Source: an uncultured Flavobacteriales bacterium
GTDB taxonomy: Bacteria; Bacteroidota; Bacteroidia; Flavobacteriales; Schleiferiaceae
Assembly (NCBI GenBank): GCA_905478295.1
Contig: CAJQHZ010000035.1
Coordinates: forward strand, 54,498-118,497
Length of the DNA: 64,000 bases
Direction of reading: 5' to 3'
Positions within the stretch are counted from its first letter, which is position 1. Every line of letters begins with the position of its first letter. A program made the translations under genes and the position numbers. Below the pieces are notes generated by a model. It was not told the origin of the DNA. It saw only the letters and a program-made list of their open reading frames with translations, and ran no database searches. Below, piece after piece: positions 48,616 to 58,486 of the stretch.

Positions 48616-49641
48616 ATGAAAGTTTTATATGCGCTTCAAGGCACGGGGAACGGCCATGTGGCCCGTGCTAGAGAGCTTGTGCCGCTTATTTCGCAAACAT
48701 GTGAAATAGACATTCTAGTGGCCGGAAACCAGAGTCAGATTGATCTTGGTTTTCCTGTACGATTCAAAAAGTTTGGCCTTACCATGAAGTACAACACAAG
48801 TGGTGGGGTTAGCTATTTCAAGAGCTTCTTCGGTAATAGGCCTTTGCGGTTTTTAAAAGATGTGTTTTCACTCCCGGTTAAGGAATATGATCTAGTGGTT
48901 ATAGACTTTGAAGCTATTGCTTCTTATGCGTGCCTGTTGCGTGGGGTAAAGAGTTTACAATTAAGTCACCAAGCCGCATATTGGTCAAAGTTAACACCAC
49001 GACCGGAGCCTCACGTATGGCATTGGGAATTCGTCTTGAGGCACATGTCACCGAGTCATTATAAAATAGGCTTTCATTTTAATGCCTACGATACGTTTAT
49101 TTTACCACCCATTATAAGAAGCGAAGTTCGTAAGCTAACGCCTACACATGGAGCACATTATACAGTATATCTACCTGCATACAATGCTGCGACCTTGGCA
49201 CAATGGTTTAAAAAATTCCCCAAAGAGTTGTTTACCGTTTTTACCAAAGAAAAAAACGTTAGTAACACTTTAAATTGTACATTTTTATCAGTTGATAATG
49301 AGTTGTTTATGAATTCCATTTGCGATTCTAAAGGCCTCATTTGTAGTGCTGGTTTTGAAGGCCCCGCTGAGGCGATGTATTTGGGTAAAAAATTGCTGAT
49401 TACGCCCATAATAGGGCAATACGAACAGGCCGCCAATGCGATCTGTGCAGAGAGAGAAGGAGCTTTGATTTTTAAACAATTGGACGAAAGTGCTCGTCCT
49501 GTATTCGAGCTCTTTTTTAAATCGGAAAATTCTGTTAAAAGAGCTTGGCCGAACTTCGCAGAACAGCTTGTTGAGTGTATTTTATACAACGCTAAAAAAG
49601 GTATAGCTTTGGACGATATTTCCACTCTACAACTTCACTAA
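48616..49641 (+). CDS. Glycosyltransferase of the GT28/MurG-like fold (MJ1255 type)
   Basis: 341 residues. N-terminus VLYALQGTGNGHVARARELVPLI is the glycine-rich donor-domain loop of GT-B glycosyltransferases; the C-terminal half has STVLICSAGFEGPAEAMYLGKKLLITPIIGQYEQAANA-like sequence (here ICSAGFEGPAEAMYLGKKLL, GQYEQAANAI), the nucleotide-sugar site. Resembles the MJ1255/UDP-glycosyltransferase-like family; acceptor unknown. Located directly after the LpxH-like gene (3-base gap). Confidence 0.8.
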   Translation: MKVLYALQGTGNGHVARARELVPLISQTCEIDILVAGNQSQIDLGFPVRFKKFGLTMKYNTSGGVSYFKSFFGNRPLRFLKDVFSLPVKEYDLVVIDFEAIASYACLLRGVKSLQLSHQAAYWSKLTPRPEPHVWHWEFVLRHMSPSHYKIGFHFNAYDTFILPPIIRSEVRKLTPTHGAHYTVYLPAYNAATLAQWFKKFPKELFTVFTKEKNVSNTLNCTFLSVDNELFMNSICDSKGLICSAGFEGPAEAMYLGKKLLITPIIGQYEQAANAICAEREGALIFKQLDESARPVFELFFKSENSVKRAWPNFAEQLVECILYNAKKGIALDDISTLQLH

Positions 49642-49647
49642 AAACCG

Positions 49648-49655
49648 TATCTTTG
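49648..49655 (+). promoter_or_regulatory. Possible -7 promoter element in front of bamD
   Basis: TATCTTTG matches TAnnTTTG, 7 bases before the bamD ATG. No TTG at the right spacing and the leader would be nearly absent, so the assignment is weak. Confidence 0.4.
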
Positions 49656-49662
49656 CGCGTTC

Positions 49663-50430
49663 ATGAAATTAATTAGACTAGCTACATACGTACTGTTCGC
49701 CCTGTTTTTGACAAATTGTGGCGAATACCAGGAGGTTCTTAAGAGCAAAGACCTTGATTATAAATTCTCGAAAGCCGTGGAATACTACGATGCAGGGGAG
49801 TATAATAAGGCCTACCCAATCTTTGATGAACTAATCTCACTGTACCGCGGTACTCACAAGGCGCAGGAGGTCTATTTCTATTATGCACACACGTTGTATT
49901 TACAGAAGAATTACATACTCGCTGGTTACCATTTCAAGAATTTTTACAAAACGTTCCCTCAGAATGAACAAGCGGATGAAGCTGCATACCTCACGGCATA
50001 TTGCTATTATTTAGAGGCACCTAAACACAGTCTCGATCAGGCCTATACCTTTAAAGCCATCAACGAAATACAGCTATACATCAATACGCATCCAAAATCG
50101 GATAAGCTTGAGGATTGCAATTCATACATGGAAGAGCTCAGAAGTAAACTGGAACTAAAGAGTTATGAAATAGCCTATCAATATTTTAAAACCCGACAGT
50201 ACAAAGCGGCAATGACTGCCTTCACAACAACAGTTAGTGAATATCCTGACACACCATACCGCGAAGACGCTCTATATTATAAGACTTTAGCCGCATTTAA
50301 ATTGGCAAATAATAGCCTGGCATCGCTTCAAGACGAAAGATTCACAGAAGCGAAAACAGCATTAAATGATTTTGAAGAAGCGTTCCCAAACAGCGAGCGC
50401 ATTGAAGATTTACGTAAATTGATACATTAA
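49663..50430 (+). CDS. bamD: Outer-membrane protein assembly factor BamD
   Basis: 255 residues. Lipoprotein signal peptide with lipobox LTNC (Cys19). TPR repeats: FSKAVEYYDAGEYNKAYPIFDELI, QEVYFYYAHTLYLQKNYILAGYHFKNFYKTFP, DEAAYLTAYCYYLEAP, and further copies to the end (YQYFKTRQYKAAMTAFTTTVSEYPDT). BamD is the essential lipoprotein partner of BamA. Followed by rpoZ-like, coaBC, porD and recN, a conserved flavobacterial order. Confidence 0.93.
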   Translation: MKLIRLATYVLFALFLTNCGEYQEVLKSKDLDYKFSKAVEYYDAGEYNKAYPIFDELISLYRGTHKAQEVYFYYAHTLYLQKNYILAGYHFKNFYKTFPQNEQADEAAYLTAYCYYLEAPKHSLDQAYTFKAINEIQLYINTHPKSDKLEDCNSYMEELRSKLELKSYEIAYQYFKTRQYKAAMTAFTTTVSEYPDTPYREDALYYKTLAAFKLANNSLASLQDERFTEAKTALNDFEEAFPNSERIEDLRKLIH

Positions 50431-50444
50431 ATTCCTGATTTCCT

Positions 50445-50771
50445 ATGGATTATAAAAAAATGCAAGCGGACAAGAATACCCGCACGCACAACACCAATGC
50501 AATTGATGCACCTACGGATAATATCTACGAAGCGTTGACTATTATCTCAAAGCGTGCGGAACAAATCAATGATATTACTCGCGAAGAGTTACACGCAAAA
50601 CTTCAGGAGTTTGCTTCCTCAACAGAATCTCTTGAAGAGATTTTCGAAAACAAGGAGCAAATTGAAGTGAGTAAGTTCTATGAGAGTTTGCCAAAGCCAA
50701 CTGCAATGGCTCTTCAAGAGTGGTTAGAAGATCGTATCTACTACCGCAAAGAGAACGAAGAAGAGAAATAG
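50445..50771 (+). CDS. rpoZ: RNA polymerase omega subunit (RpoZ-like, Bacteroidota type)
   Basis: 108 residues. The core ATDNIYEALTIISKRAEQIN (here from PTDNIYEALTI) matches the omega helix that wraps the beta' C-terminus; Bacteroidota omega proteins have the longer acidic tail seen here (EEIFENKEQIEVSKFYESLPKP, ending EEK). Position between bamD and coaBC is the standard one. It is 14 bases after bamD. Confidence 0.9.
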   Translation: MDYKKMQADKNTRTHNTNAIDAPTDNIYEALTIISKRAEQINDITREELHAKLQEFASSTESLEEIFENKEQIEVSKFYESLPKPTAMALQEWLEDRIYYRKENEEEK

Positions 50772-50780
50772 AACGTGGAA

Positions 50781-52004
50781 ATGGGGCCTTTGTACCAGCG
50801 AAAGGTGCTGCTTGGTGTATCCGGCAGTATTGCAGCCTACAAAAGTGCTTTTTTAGTTCGTGAACTCATAAAATGGGGTGCTGAAGTTCAGGTAGTGATG
50901 ACCACTGCTGCGAAGGATTTCATCACCCCATTAACGCTTTCTACCCTGAGTACACGTCCGGTGTATAGTACTTTTCTTCACGAAGAAAAGAAGAAATATG
51001 GGGTGTGGAATAACCATGTAGACCTCGGCCTATGGGCTGACCTCATGATTATTGCACCTGCTTCAAGCAATACACTATCAAAATTGGTCACTGGTGCCTG
51101 TGACGATTTACTCTCGGCAGTTTACATGAGTGCAAAGTGTCCCGTCTATGTGGCTCCTGCTATGGATTTGGACATGTATAAAAATAAAGCTACTCGAGCT
51201 AACCTTGAAGAGTTAATCGCTAGAGACGTGACAGTTATACCTGCAGAGCATGGTGAATTAGCCAGTGGTCTGGTAGGACAGGGACGAATGGCTGAGCCTG
51301 AGGCTATATGTCAATACATTTCAGCGCACCTTTTGAAACAACTTCCCTTATACGGTAAGAATGTCCTCATTAATGCTGGTCCCACCCACGAGCACATCGA
51401 TCCGGTTCGGTACCTAGGAAATAATAGTACAGGTCAAATGGGCGTTGCCTTAGCCCATGCTGCACGATCTTTAGGTGCAGCTGTCACTCTAGTTCTAGGC
51501 CCCACACAGTATCCATTAGACTTAAATGGTCTACATGTGGTTCGCGTTGTTAGCTCAAAAGAGATGTTAACAGCCATGCAAGAATATTACCATTCTTCCG
51601 TTTTAACCATATGTACAGCAGCCGTGAGCGATTTCGTCCCAAAGGCTGCTGCCAACAAGAAACTAAAGAAGAGCACTTTGAAGGGTACCATGACCATTGA
51701 CCTTGAAGAAACTGCAGATATTCTCGCAAGCTTAGGTAAGACGAAAAGAATAGATCAAAAACTAGTCGGTTTTGCTTTAGAAACAAACGATGGTGTGGGG
51801 TATGCGAAAGATAAGTTGGTGAAGAAAAATGCAGATGCGATTGTGTTAAACACTTTAAGTTCGAAAACTGGATTCGAATCAAACACCAATGCCGTAGAAG
51901 TATTCTACCAAGACGGAGAACAGCAATCCTTTCCACTTTTAGATAAAAGTGAATTAGGTCAACAACTGCTCAGTGCAGTACTCAATAAATTTCAATGGGT
52001 ATGA
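50781..52004 (+). CDS. coaBC: Phosphopantothenoylcysteine decarboxylase / phosphopantothenate-cysteine ligase
   Basis: Start at ATG 50781; GTG 50775 two codons earlier is possible. 407 residues. N-terminal flavoprotein CoaC: VLLGVSGSIAAYKSAFLVRELI, NHVDLGLWADLMIIAPASSNTL with the catalytic His, APAMDLDMY; C-terminal CoaB: VLINAGPTHEHIDPVRYLGNNSTGQMG, VSDFVPKAAANKKLK. Two consecutive steps of CoA synthesis. The last 4 bases overlap the porD-type gene (ATGA). Confidence 0.96.
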   Translation: MGPLYQRKVLLGVSGSIAAYKSAFLVRELIKWGAEVQVVMTTAAKDFITPLTLSTLSTRPVYSTFLHEEKKKYGVWNNHVDLGLWADLMIIAPASSNTLSKLVTGACDDLLSAVYMSAKCPVYVAPAMDLDMYKNKATRANLEELIARDVTVIPAEHGELASGLVGQGRMAEPEAICQYISAHLLKQLPLYGKNVLINAGPTHEHIDPVRYLGNNSTGQMGVALAHAARSLGAAVTLVLGPTQYPLDLNGLHVVRVVSSKEMLTAMQEYYHSSVLTICTAAVSDFVPKAAANKKLKKSTLKGTMTIDLEETADILASLGKTKRIDQKLVGFALETNDGVGYAKDKLVKKNADAIVLNTLSSKTGFESNTNAVEVFYQDGEQQSFPLLDKSELGQQLLSAVLNKFQWV

Positions 52005-52912
52005 AAAAGAGCATCTTCGCCCTTGTCATTTTCACTTTAATTTCCCTTCAAAGTAAGGGGCAGGAGCTTCGTGCTACAGTTAAAGTTCTAAGCCCGGAAG
52101 TACAAGCGACTAACAAAGACATTTTCCAAACCCTCGAAACATCCATGGAGAATTTCCTCAATGGCTATGCCTTTACAGATCACAAATACAGTGATGAAGA
52201 GCGGATTGAATGCAACTACATTATGACCGTAAATAGTTTAAGCGGGAATAGATTTGATGCCACTTTGCAAGTACAGTATTCGAGACCTGTATACAATAGC
52301 AACTATAATTCTCCTGTATTCAAAGTGCTTGATAAAGACGTCGTCTTTAGCTACCAAGAAAATGAACCTATAGACTTTCAACAAAATACGTATACCACAA
52401 ATCTCAGTTCCATTTTGGCATTTTATGCCTACACCATCATTGGTCTAGACCGTTGCACTTTTAAAGCAAACGGTGGAGATGCGGAATTTGCTATTGCGCA
52501 GAATATAGTAACGACTGCTCAAAGTAATGGTGGTGCAAGTGGATGGAAAAGTTTTGACGGCACTAAAAACAGATTCTGGATTACAGATGCGTTGATGAGT
52601 CCTGTTTTTGAGCCTGTGAAAACCACTATATATATGTACCACAGACAGGGATTAGACCTTATGTATCTAGCCGAGAATCATAAACAATCTTTAGAGACCA
52701 TCGCAACTAGTTTGAAAGCATTGGAGGCCCCCAATCAAAAGCGTCCCAATAGCTACCTTTTGAACCTGTTCTTCGACGCAAAGAATATGGAGATTTTATC
52801 GCTTTATTCGGAAGCTTCAGCGCTTGGCGTCGATACAAAAACGCTGCAGACGACTTTAGAAGAATTGGACCGCACACACGCGAGCAGTTACAGTGATATA
52901 GGAGGGAAGTAA
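52001..52912 (+). CDS. porD: DUF4835 family protein (PorD-type T9SS-associated)
   Basis: 303 residues from ATG 52001. Signal peptide MKKSIFALVIFTLISLQSKG. Conserved: ELRATVKVLSPEVQATNKDIFQTLETSMENFLN, YIMTVNSLSGNRFDATLQVQYSRPVYNS, the SSILAFYAYTIIGLDRCTFKANGGD core, and GWKSFDGTKNRFWITDALMSPVFEPV. The position coaBC-porD-recN is conserved in Bacteroidota and the family has been named PorD as a T9SS component. Periplasmic location inferred. The stop codon overlaps the recN ATG by one base. Confidence 0.88.
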   Translation: MKKSIFALVIFTLISLQSKGQELRATVKVLSPEVQATNKDIFQTLETSMENFLNGYAFTDHKYSDEERIECNYIMTVNSLSGNRFDATLQVQYSRPVYNSNYNSPVFKVLDKDVVFSYQENEPIDFQQNTYTTNLSSILAFYAYTIIGLDRCTFKANGGDAEFAIAQNIVTTAQSNGGASGWKSFDGTKNRFWITDALMSPVFEPVKTTIYMYHRQGLDLMYLAENHKQSLETIATSLKALEAPNQKRPNSYLLNLFFDAKNMEILSLYSEASALGVDTKTLQTTLEELDRTHASSYSDIGGK

Positions 52913-54555
52913 TGCTAAAGCGACTCAGAATACAAAACTTTATACTGATTGATCAGTTGGACTTACCCATTTTCTCTGGGATGACTGCAATGACAGGTGA
53001 GACAGGCGCCGGTAAAAGTATTCTACTAGGGGCGCTGGGTGTTGCATTAGGCCAAAGACTTTCCGCAAAGGCTGTGCTAAAAGACAAAAGCGTTAAGGCA
53101 ATTGTTGAACTTGAATTGGTATTACCGAGGCATCTAGAAGCTGAATTCCATTCAAAGGATATCGATTTTGATACGCATAGTGTCTTTCGCCGCGAATTAT
53201 TACCTAATGGTAAATCGAGAGCATTTATTAACGATACGCCTGTAAAAAGTAGTGATTTAGCCTATTTCGCAGGCCAGTTTATCGATATCAATAGCCAGAG
53301 TGATTCTGGCTTACTTACGGATGTTGCGAAACAAATTGAATTGATTGATTCTTTCGTAAAACCAGAAGAGGAGCGTGGGGAATACAGCAGGATTTACTCT
53401 GCTCTAAAGGCCGTTCTTAAAGAACAAAAGGTTCTTATCGAACAAGCCGATACGAGTGACCTGGATTACCTCGAATTTTTATACCACGAGCTAGATAAAG
53501 CGAATATAAAACCAGGTGAATACGAGGAGATTGAAGAATTGGTTCGTTTAAATAAAAATGCAAGCGATTTTAACGAGCAATACACTGAATTAGCAGAACT
53601 CATAGGCGGTAATTCAAAACTTCTAGATCAATTGTTTAACGTTGAGTCTAAGATGGCTCGACTAGCAACAAACGAAGCCTCTATAGAGTCGTTATTGGAG
53701 AAATTGCTTGAAATAATTTCACAGACGCAATCCATAGAACGTGATATACTGGACCGCATAGCAGCTGCTGAACTCACCGTAGATGTGGATGCATTGATCG
53801 ATCGAAAACATCAAATAGATGGTTTAATACGAAAACATCGGGTTTTAGATGCGGATGCTTTGGTAGTGAAATTTGATGCTCTAGGTGCTCAGATAAAATC
53901 TATTAAGGATAAAGATTCCGTACTCAAGAAATTGAAATCCGAACAAATTAAGCTTGAGGGTTCATTAAAAACTGCCGGGACTAAACTGCATGCCAAACGA
54001 TTGGAGTCAACCCAATTCATTCAAAATGCGCTCATCGGTTATTTAAGTGATGTGGATTTACCTAAGGCGAAAATAGAGTTGATATGGCAGGAGCAGTCCC
54101 CAGCATCGATAGGACTTTACAAGCCTTTATTCATGTTTAGTGCAAATCCTGGTAGCCCGCTCGAGCCATTGAATAAAGTTGCATCTGGTGGAGAACAAAG
54201 TAGAGTGAAATTAGCGCTGAAAGCAGCCTTAGGTAAACACATCACTTTGAGTTGTCAGATTTTTGACGAAATAGATACGGGCATAAGTGGTGCCACCGCA
54301 GAAAAAGTTGGTAATCTCATGTCTGAATTAGCCAACAATCAGCAAATTATAACCATTACTCACTTGCCTCAAGTGGCGTCAAAAGGCAACACACATTGGC
54401 TGATTTCTAAGTCATCAACGGAAACGACCACAGAAAGTAGCGTAAATGTACTGACTGACGAAGCACGCGTGGAGGAGCTTGCTCGAATGCTCAGCGGAGC
54501 GAAAATTACTCAAGCAGCAAAGAATCAAGCAGAAGCATTGTTGAAAGCTAGGTAA
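52912..54555 (+). CDS. recN: DNA repair protein RecN
   Basis: 547 residues. SMC-like ATPase: Walker A GETGAGKSILLGALG in the N-terminal lobe, coiled-coil central region (~160-350), and the ABC signature SGGEQSRVKLALKAAL with Walker B IFDEIDTGISG and THLPQVASKG. Complete. Acts in double-strand break repair. Start overlaps the porD stop (TAATG). Confidence 0.96.
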   Translation: MLKRLRIQNFILIDQLDLPIFSGMTAMTGETGAGKSILLGALGVALGQRLSAKAVLKDKSVKAIVELELVLPRHLEAEFHSKDIDFDTHSVFRRELLPNGKSRAFINDTPVKSSDLAYFAGQFIDINSQSDSGLLTDVAKQIELIDSFVKPEEERGEYSRIYSALKAVLKEQKVLIEQADTSDLDYLEFLYHELDKANIKPGEYEEIEELVRLNKNASDFNEQYTELAELIGGNSKLLDQLFNVESKMARLATNEASIESLLEKLLEIISQTQSIERDILDRIAAAELTVDVDALIDRKHQIDGLIRKHRVLDADALVVKFDALGAQIKSIKDKDSVLKKLKSEQIKLEGSLKTAGTKLHAKRLESTQFIQNALIGYLSDVDLPKAKIELIWQEQSPASIGLYKPLFMFSANPGSPLEPLNKVASGGEQSRVKLALKAALGKHITLSCQIFDEIDTGISGATAEKVGNLMSELANNQQIITITHLPQVASKGNTHWLISKSSTETTTESSVNVLTDEARVEELARMLSGAKITQAAKNQAEALLKAR

Positions 54556-54590
54556 AACCTATTTTCGCAGTCTATAACAAACAAAAGAAT

Positions 54591-55418
54591 ATGTCAAACG
54601 GATTACTCAGTGGCAAATGCGGTATTGTATTTGGCGCTTTAAATGCAGATTCTATTGCTTGGAAAGCAGCAGAAGCAATCCACGCGCAGGGTGGTAAAGT
54701 AGTATTGACAAATGCACCTATAGCCATGCGCATGGGCGAATTAAACAATCTAGCTGAAGCAATTGACGCCCCTATAATAGCTGCTGATGCTACCAGTATG
54801 GAAGACTTGGATAAGTTAATCACTGGTGCTATGGAACATTTCGGAGGTAAAATTGATTTTATCCTCCATAGTATAGGGATGAGTGTAAACGTTCGCAAAG
54901 GCAAACACTACACAGAATTGAACTACGATTGGCTTCAAAAAGGTTGGGACGTAAGCGCTGTTAGTTTCCATAAAGTGATGCAAAGCGCTTGGAACCACAA
55001 TGCAATGAGCGAATGGGGTTCTATTTTAGGGTTAACCTATATGGCAGCGCAGCGCACATTCCCTGACTATAACGATATGGCGGACAACAAGAGCTACCTA
55101 GAAAGTATTGCACGCAGCTTTGGTTACCATTGGGGCGTTCGTAATAATGTACGCGTTAATACGATATCTCAGAGCCCAACGCCAACTACAGCGGGATCCG
55201 GTGTAAAGGGATTTGGTGGGTTTATAGCCTATGCAGAGAAAATGTCGCCACTAGGCAACGCTACTGCTGAAGATTGCGCGAACTACATTGTTGCTATGTT
55301 CTCTGATCTTACGAAGCGTGTAACAATGCAGAATTTATATAATGATGGAGGCTTCTCAAACATGGGTGTTAGCGACTTAGTGATGGCTCAATTCATGGAA
55401 GGAGAGCCAGAAGAATAA
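54591..55418 (+). CDS. fabI: Enoyl-[acyl-carrier-protein] reductase (NADH)
   Basis: 275 residues. Short-chain dehydrogenase with the FabI pattern: KCGIVFGALNADSIAWKAAEAI (NAD loop), LHSIGMS, the catalytic Tyr in LTYMAAQRTFPDYNDMADNKSY (Tyr-x6-Lys spacing as in FabI) and RVNTISQSPTPTTAGSGVKGF. Final step of fatty-acid elongation. It is followed by a terminator-like hairpin that runs into the next, convergent gene. Confidence 0.94.
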   Translation: MSNGLLSGKCGIVFGALNADSIAWKAAEAIHAQGGKVVLTNAPIAMRMGELNNLAEAIDAPIIAADATSMEDLDKLITGAMEHFGGKIDFILHSIGMSVNVRKGKHYTELNYDWLQKGWDVSAVSFHKVMQSAWNHNAMSEWGSILGLTYMAAQRTFPDYNDMADNKSYLESIARSFGYHWGVRNNVRVNTISQSPTPTTAGSGVKGFGGFIAYAEKMSPLGNATAEDCANYIVAMFSDLTKRVTMQNLYNDGGFSNMGVSDLVMAQFMEGEPEE

Positions 55419-55440
55419 ATTCTTCTCGTTATTTCATATT

Positions 55441-55471
55441 AAAAGCCACTCTTAATTAGGGGTGGCTTTTT
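55441..55471. terminator. Bidirectional terminator overlapping the end of the GT39 gene
   Basis: AAAAGCCACTC (55441-55451) pairs with GGGGTGGCTTTT across a short AATTA-type loop, with T's on both sides. It serves fabI. On the opposite strand the stop codon (55454-55452) lies within the hairpin, so the terminator encodes the last codons of that gene. Confidence 0.75.
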
Positions 55472-56825
55472 TATACAGCACAAGTTCTGCTTTCTCAAAT
55501 ACCGTCTCTACAATAAAACCTTCAGGAACGGGATCGTTTAAACGTGTGAGGAGATAGGGTTGCTCATTTTCAGTTAGATAAAGCTTATGGTATCTAGATG
55601 CAATTGCGTTATCCTTCCAGAATTCATTCAAATCATATACCTGAATGACCTGCAGATCTAAGTCGTTCGCAATACTGCTATAGGCCTTGATGGTATGCTT
55701 ATCTCGTGATGGAGACTTACTGAAATAGAGGGTAAGAATTATGGCAATAGACCATAATCCCAGATTCATCAATGAAATATACTTCACCCACCGCGTACGA
55801 TTAATACCCCACGGCCATGGCGCTTGTTCATAAAGCATACCAAATGCAAGCATCCAAAATGCCATAGAAGGCATGAAATAGTAGTGCTCTTGGCGGTGTA
55901 AAAACAGAAAGGGAATTGTTGCGCAAATGGCAATACAGAACATTAAGATGCTTTCTCTCCGCAAAGGATAGCTACTACCTCGTCTCCAAGCCAAAAGAAC
56001 TAAAACCAGTATTGGAAGTGTTAATTGTTTTACCAATTCACCTAAACTCAAAAGCACCGAACTCTCGGCCCCTCTAAGTCCTCGCAATGAGGGCAGTAAC
56101 TGTTGATTTAAATAACCTTCAAAGAATTTAGCAAAGTCGGGCTCATACGTATAGAAATAGCTAAAAAGAACGCTGCTACTCAAAACCATGACAACCATTG
56201 AAGTCAGTGCATTCCACCTAAATTCTTTGAATAATACTGCAACAAGAGGCAGAACGATTAGCGGAAACAGTGCCACAGGTCCTTTAATGCCCAAAGCAAG
56301 AAAGAATAATACCCCAGCAAATGCACTCCATAGGTAATTCTTTTTCCATGTACCTTCAATGAGAAGCCATACTACAGCTAACGCTGCAGCATTTAAAGGT
56401 GCTTCCAGGAGGTTGTTTTGGTGTACCCATAATACTGTAGGTGTGAGCGTCCAGAGCAACTGCGGTATCCAGCTTCTATGTGCCGATGGGATAAGTAAAG
56501 CCCAGATTCGGCGTATCATTAGAATACTGAGTCCGTAGAGCGTGTATGCGTAGAAGCGATCCACCCAAGCTTGATCTCCAAACAGTCTATAGAAAACAGA
56601 ATGTATCGCAAATGAGAACGGGGGATGTTCGTAGTATTCAGGATGAACAAAAGGGGAGTATTGAGGTGACCAAAACTGACCCACACCTTCATTTAAATTT
56701 CTTGCAATAGCAGCGAAGGTTAATCCATCGAAAAACATTCCTTGAGTAAAGAGCAATGGCAAAAGGAGTACCGCAGCTATGGCCCAAGAAAATTGGTTCA
56801 ACCGGTAATTAATGATGTGACTCAT
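55452..56825 (-). CDS. Glycosyltransferase family 39-like membrane protein
   Basis: 457 residues with many membrane helices. N-terminal region has the GT39/PMT pattern of a Asp loop between the first helices (GMFFDGLTFAAIARNLNEGVGQFWSPQYSPF, then EYYEHPPFSFAI), a run of helices through ~400 (AFAGVLFFLALGIKGPVALFPLIVLPLV) and a soluble C-terminal tail. Such enzymes transfer sugars from polyprenyl phosphates to lipid A, proteins or polymers; substrate unknown. Its ATG directly abuts prfC (no intergenic base). Confidence 0.78.
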   Translation of the reverse strand: MSHIINYRLNQFSWAIAAVLLLPLLFTQGMFFDGLTFAAIARNLNEGVGQFWSPQYSPFVHPEYYEHPPFSFAIHSVFYRLFGDQAWVDRFYAYTLYGLSILMIRRIWALLIPSAHRSWIPQLLWTLTPTVLWVHQNNLLEAPLNAAALAVVWLLIEGTWKKNYLWSAFAGVLFFLALGIKGPVALFPLIVLPLVAVLFKEFRWNALTSMVVMVLSSSVLFSYFYTYEPDFAKFFEGYLNQQLLPSLRGLRGAESSVLLSLGELVKQLTLPILVLVLLAWRRGSSYPLRRESILMFCIAICATIPFLFLHRQEHYYFMPSMAFWMLAFGMLYEQAPWPWGINRTRWVKYISLMNLGLWSIAIILTLYFSKSPSRDKHTIKAYSSIANDLDLQVIQVYDLNEFWKDNAIASRYHKLYLTENEQPYLLTRLNDPVPEGFIVETVFEKAELVLYKKATPN

Positions 56826-58406
56826 TTAAAACTCGCTCTTTAAATGAAAGGTGATCTTATCAAATTTATCCTGAGCCATTTGAAGAGAGAATTGAGAATC
56901 CGCTAAAAACACGAGTCTGCCAAATTTATCTTCTGCAAGATAACGTTGTTTCAGCGTGCTAAACTCCTTAAGCTGCGCCTCATCGTGACTTTCAATCCAG
57001 CATGCTTTAAAGGCAGGGAAATTCTCATAGGTACATTTGGCGTTGTATTCGTGTTCTAAACGATACTGAATCACCTCATATTGAAGTGCGCCAACAGTCC
57101 CAATAATTTTTCGATTATTCTGTTTCAAAGTAAAAAGTTGCGCAACGCCCTCGTCCATCAATTGGTCAACCCCCTTATTTAGTTGCTTGGCCTTTAATGG
57201 ATCGGCATTATTGATGAACCTAAAGTGTTCTGGGGAAAATGAAGGAATACCCATATAATGTAAGGACTCCTTTTCAGACACTGTGTCGCCTATCCTAAAT
57301 GAGCCGTTATCAGGGATGCCAATAATATCTCCAGGAAATGCTTCCTCTATGGTACTTTTCTTTGAGGCCATGAATGCAGTAGGAGCACTTACTCTAAAAG
57401 TCTTGCCCGTTCTAGTATGTACGTAGGTTTTATTTCGCTCAAATTTCCCGCTAACTACTTTTAAGAAGGCAATTCTATTGCGATGATTAGGATCAATATT
57501 AGCGTGTATTTTAAAAACAAAACCTGAAAATTGGTTTTCGTTAGGCTCCACAATGCGTTCTTCGGCTTCCTTCGCTTGAGGTTCGGGAGCGATTTCTTGA
57601 AAACAATCTAAAAGTTCACGTACACCAAAGTTGTTCAATGCGGAACCAAAAAACACAGGACATTGTGCTCCCTTTAAATAGGCGTCCTGATCAAACTCTG
57701 GATATACGGCCTCGAGTAATTCTAGATCGTTTCTAAGCTCTAGCGCAGCTTCGTCGCCAACTCGCTCTTCTAGTAAAGGGTCATTAATGTCCTCCACTGA
57801 TGTACCTTCGGAAATCTTCTGTTTATTATCACTTGAATACAAATGAAGATTCTTCTCCCACATATTGTATACCCCCTGAAAGCGTTGACCCATTCCAACA
57901 GGCCAAGAAAGTGGACATAAGGTTAACCCTAATTTTTGCTCAACTTCATCAATAAGATCGAAGCCGTCTTTCCCTTCACGGTCAAGTTTATTGATGAAAA
58001 CTATAATAGGAGTGTCGCGCATACGACAAACCTTTACCAATTTTTCTGTTTGTGCTTCCACACCTTTGGCCACATCAATAACAACAATAACGCTATCACA
58101 GGCTGTGAGAGTGCGGTAGGTATCTTCAGCAAAATCTTGGTGGCCCGGTGTATCAAGAATGTTGATTTTCTTATCCTTATATAAAAATCCCATGACGGAG
58201 GTAGCAACGGATATACCGCGCTGCTTTTCAATCTCCATGAAATCAGAAGTAGCTGCTTTTTTAACTTTATTACTTTTCACAGCGCCCGCTTCCTGGATTG
58301 CACCTCCAAAAAGCAAGAGTTTTTCCGTTAAAGTAGTCTTCCCAGCATCCGGGTGGGAAATGATCCCGAAGGTTCTGCGTTTTCTAATTTCTTTCTCGAA
58401 GGCCAT
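56826..58406 (-). CDS. prfC: Peptide chain release factor 3
   Basis: 526 residues from ATG 58406 (MAFEKEIRKRRTFG); the extension to 58436 lacks conservation. Translational GTPase: SHPDAGKTTLTEK (G1, 17-29), RGISVATSV, DTPGHQDF (G3), NKLDREG (G4); RF3-type domains II and III follow (FVFKIHANIDPNHRNRIAFLKVVSG, VGALQYEVIQYRLEHEYNAKC). Recycles RF1/RF2. A -7-like TATATTTG on the minus strand at 58432-58425 may begin transcription, without a matching -33. Confidence 0.95.
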   Translation of the reverse strand: MAFEKEIRKRRTFGIISHPDAGKTTLTEKLLLFGGAIQEAGAVKSNKVKKAATSDFMEIEKQRGISVATSVMGFLYKDKKINILDTPGHQDFAEDTYRTLTACDSVIVVIDVAKGVEAQTEKLVKVCRMRDTPIIVFINKLDREGKDGFDLIDEVEQKLGLTLCPLSWPVGMGQRFQGVYNMWEKNLHLYSSDNKQKISEGTSVEDINDPLLEERVGDEAALELRNDLELLEAVYPEFDQDAYLKGAQCPVFFGSALNNFGVRELLDCFQEIAPEPQAKEAEERIVEPNENQFSGFVFKIHANIDPNHRNRIAFLKVVSGKFERNKTYVHTRTGKTFRVSAPTAFMASKKSTIEEAFPGDIIGIPDNGSFRIGDTVSEKESLHYMGIPSFSPEHFRFINNADPLKAKQLNKGVDQLMDEGVAQLFTLKQNNRKIIGTVGALQYEVIQYRLEHEYNAKCTYENFPAFKACWIESHDEAQLKEFSTLKQRYLAEDKFGRLVFLADSQFSLQMAQDKFDKITFHLKSEF

Positions 58407-58486
58407 GATCAGATTTTTGAACGGCAAATATACCAAAGGATTCTTCGGGGATTTAGTGGTTATTTATTGTACTCGCGCTGTTTTTG

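Noticed and set aside
58425..58432. Complete promoter for prfC
   Set aside because: TATATTTG on the minus strand but no TTG 19 bases upstream; recorded in the prfC entry only.
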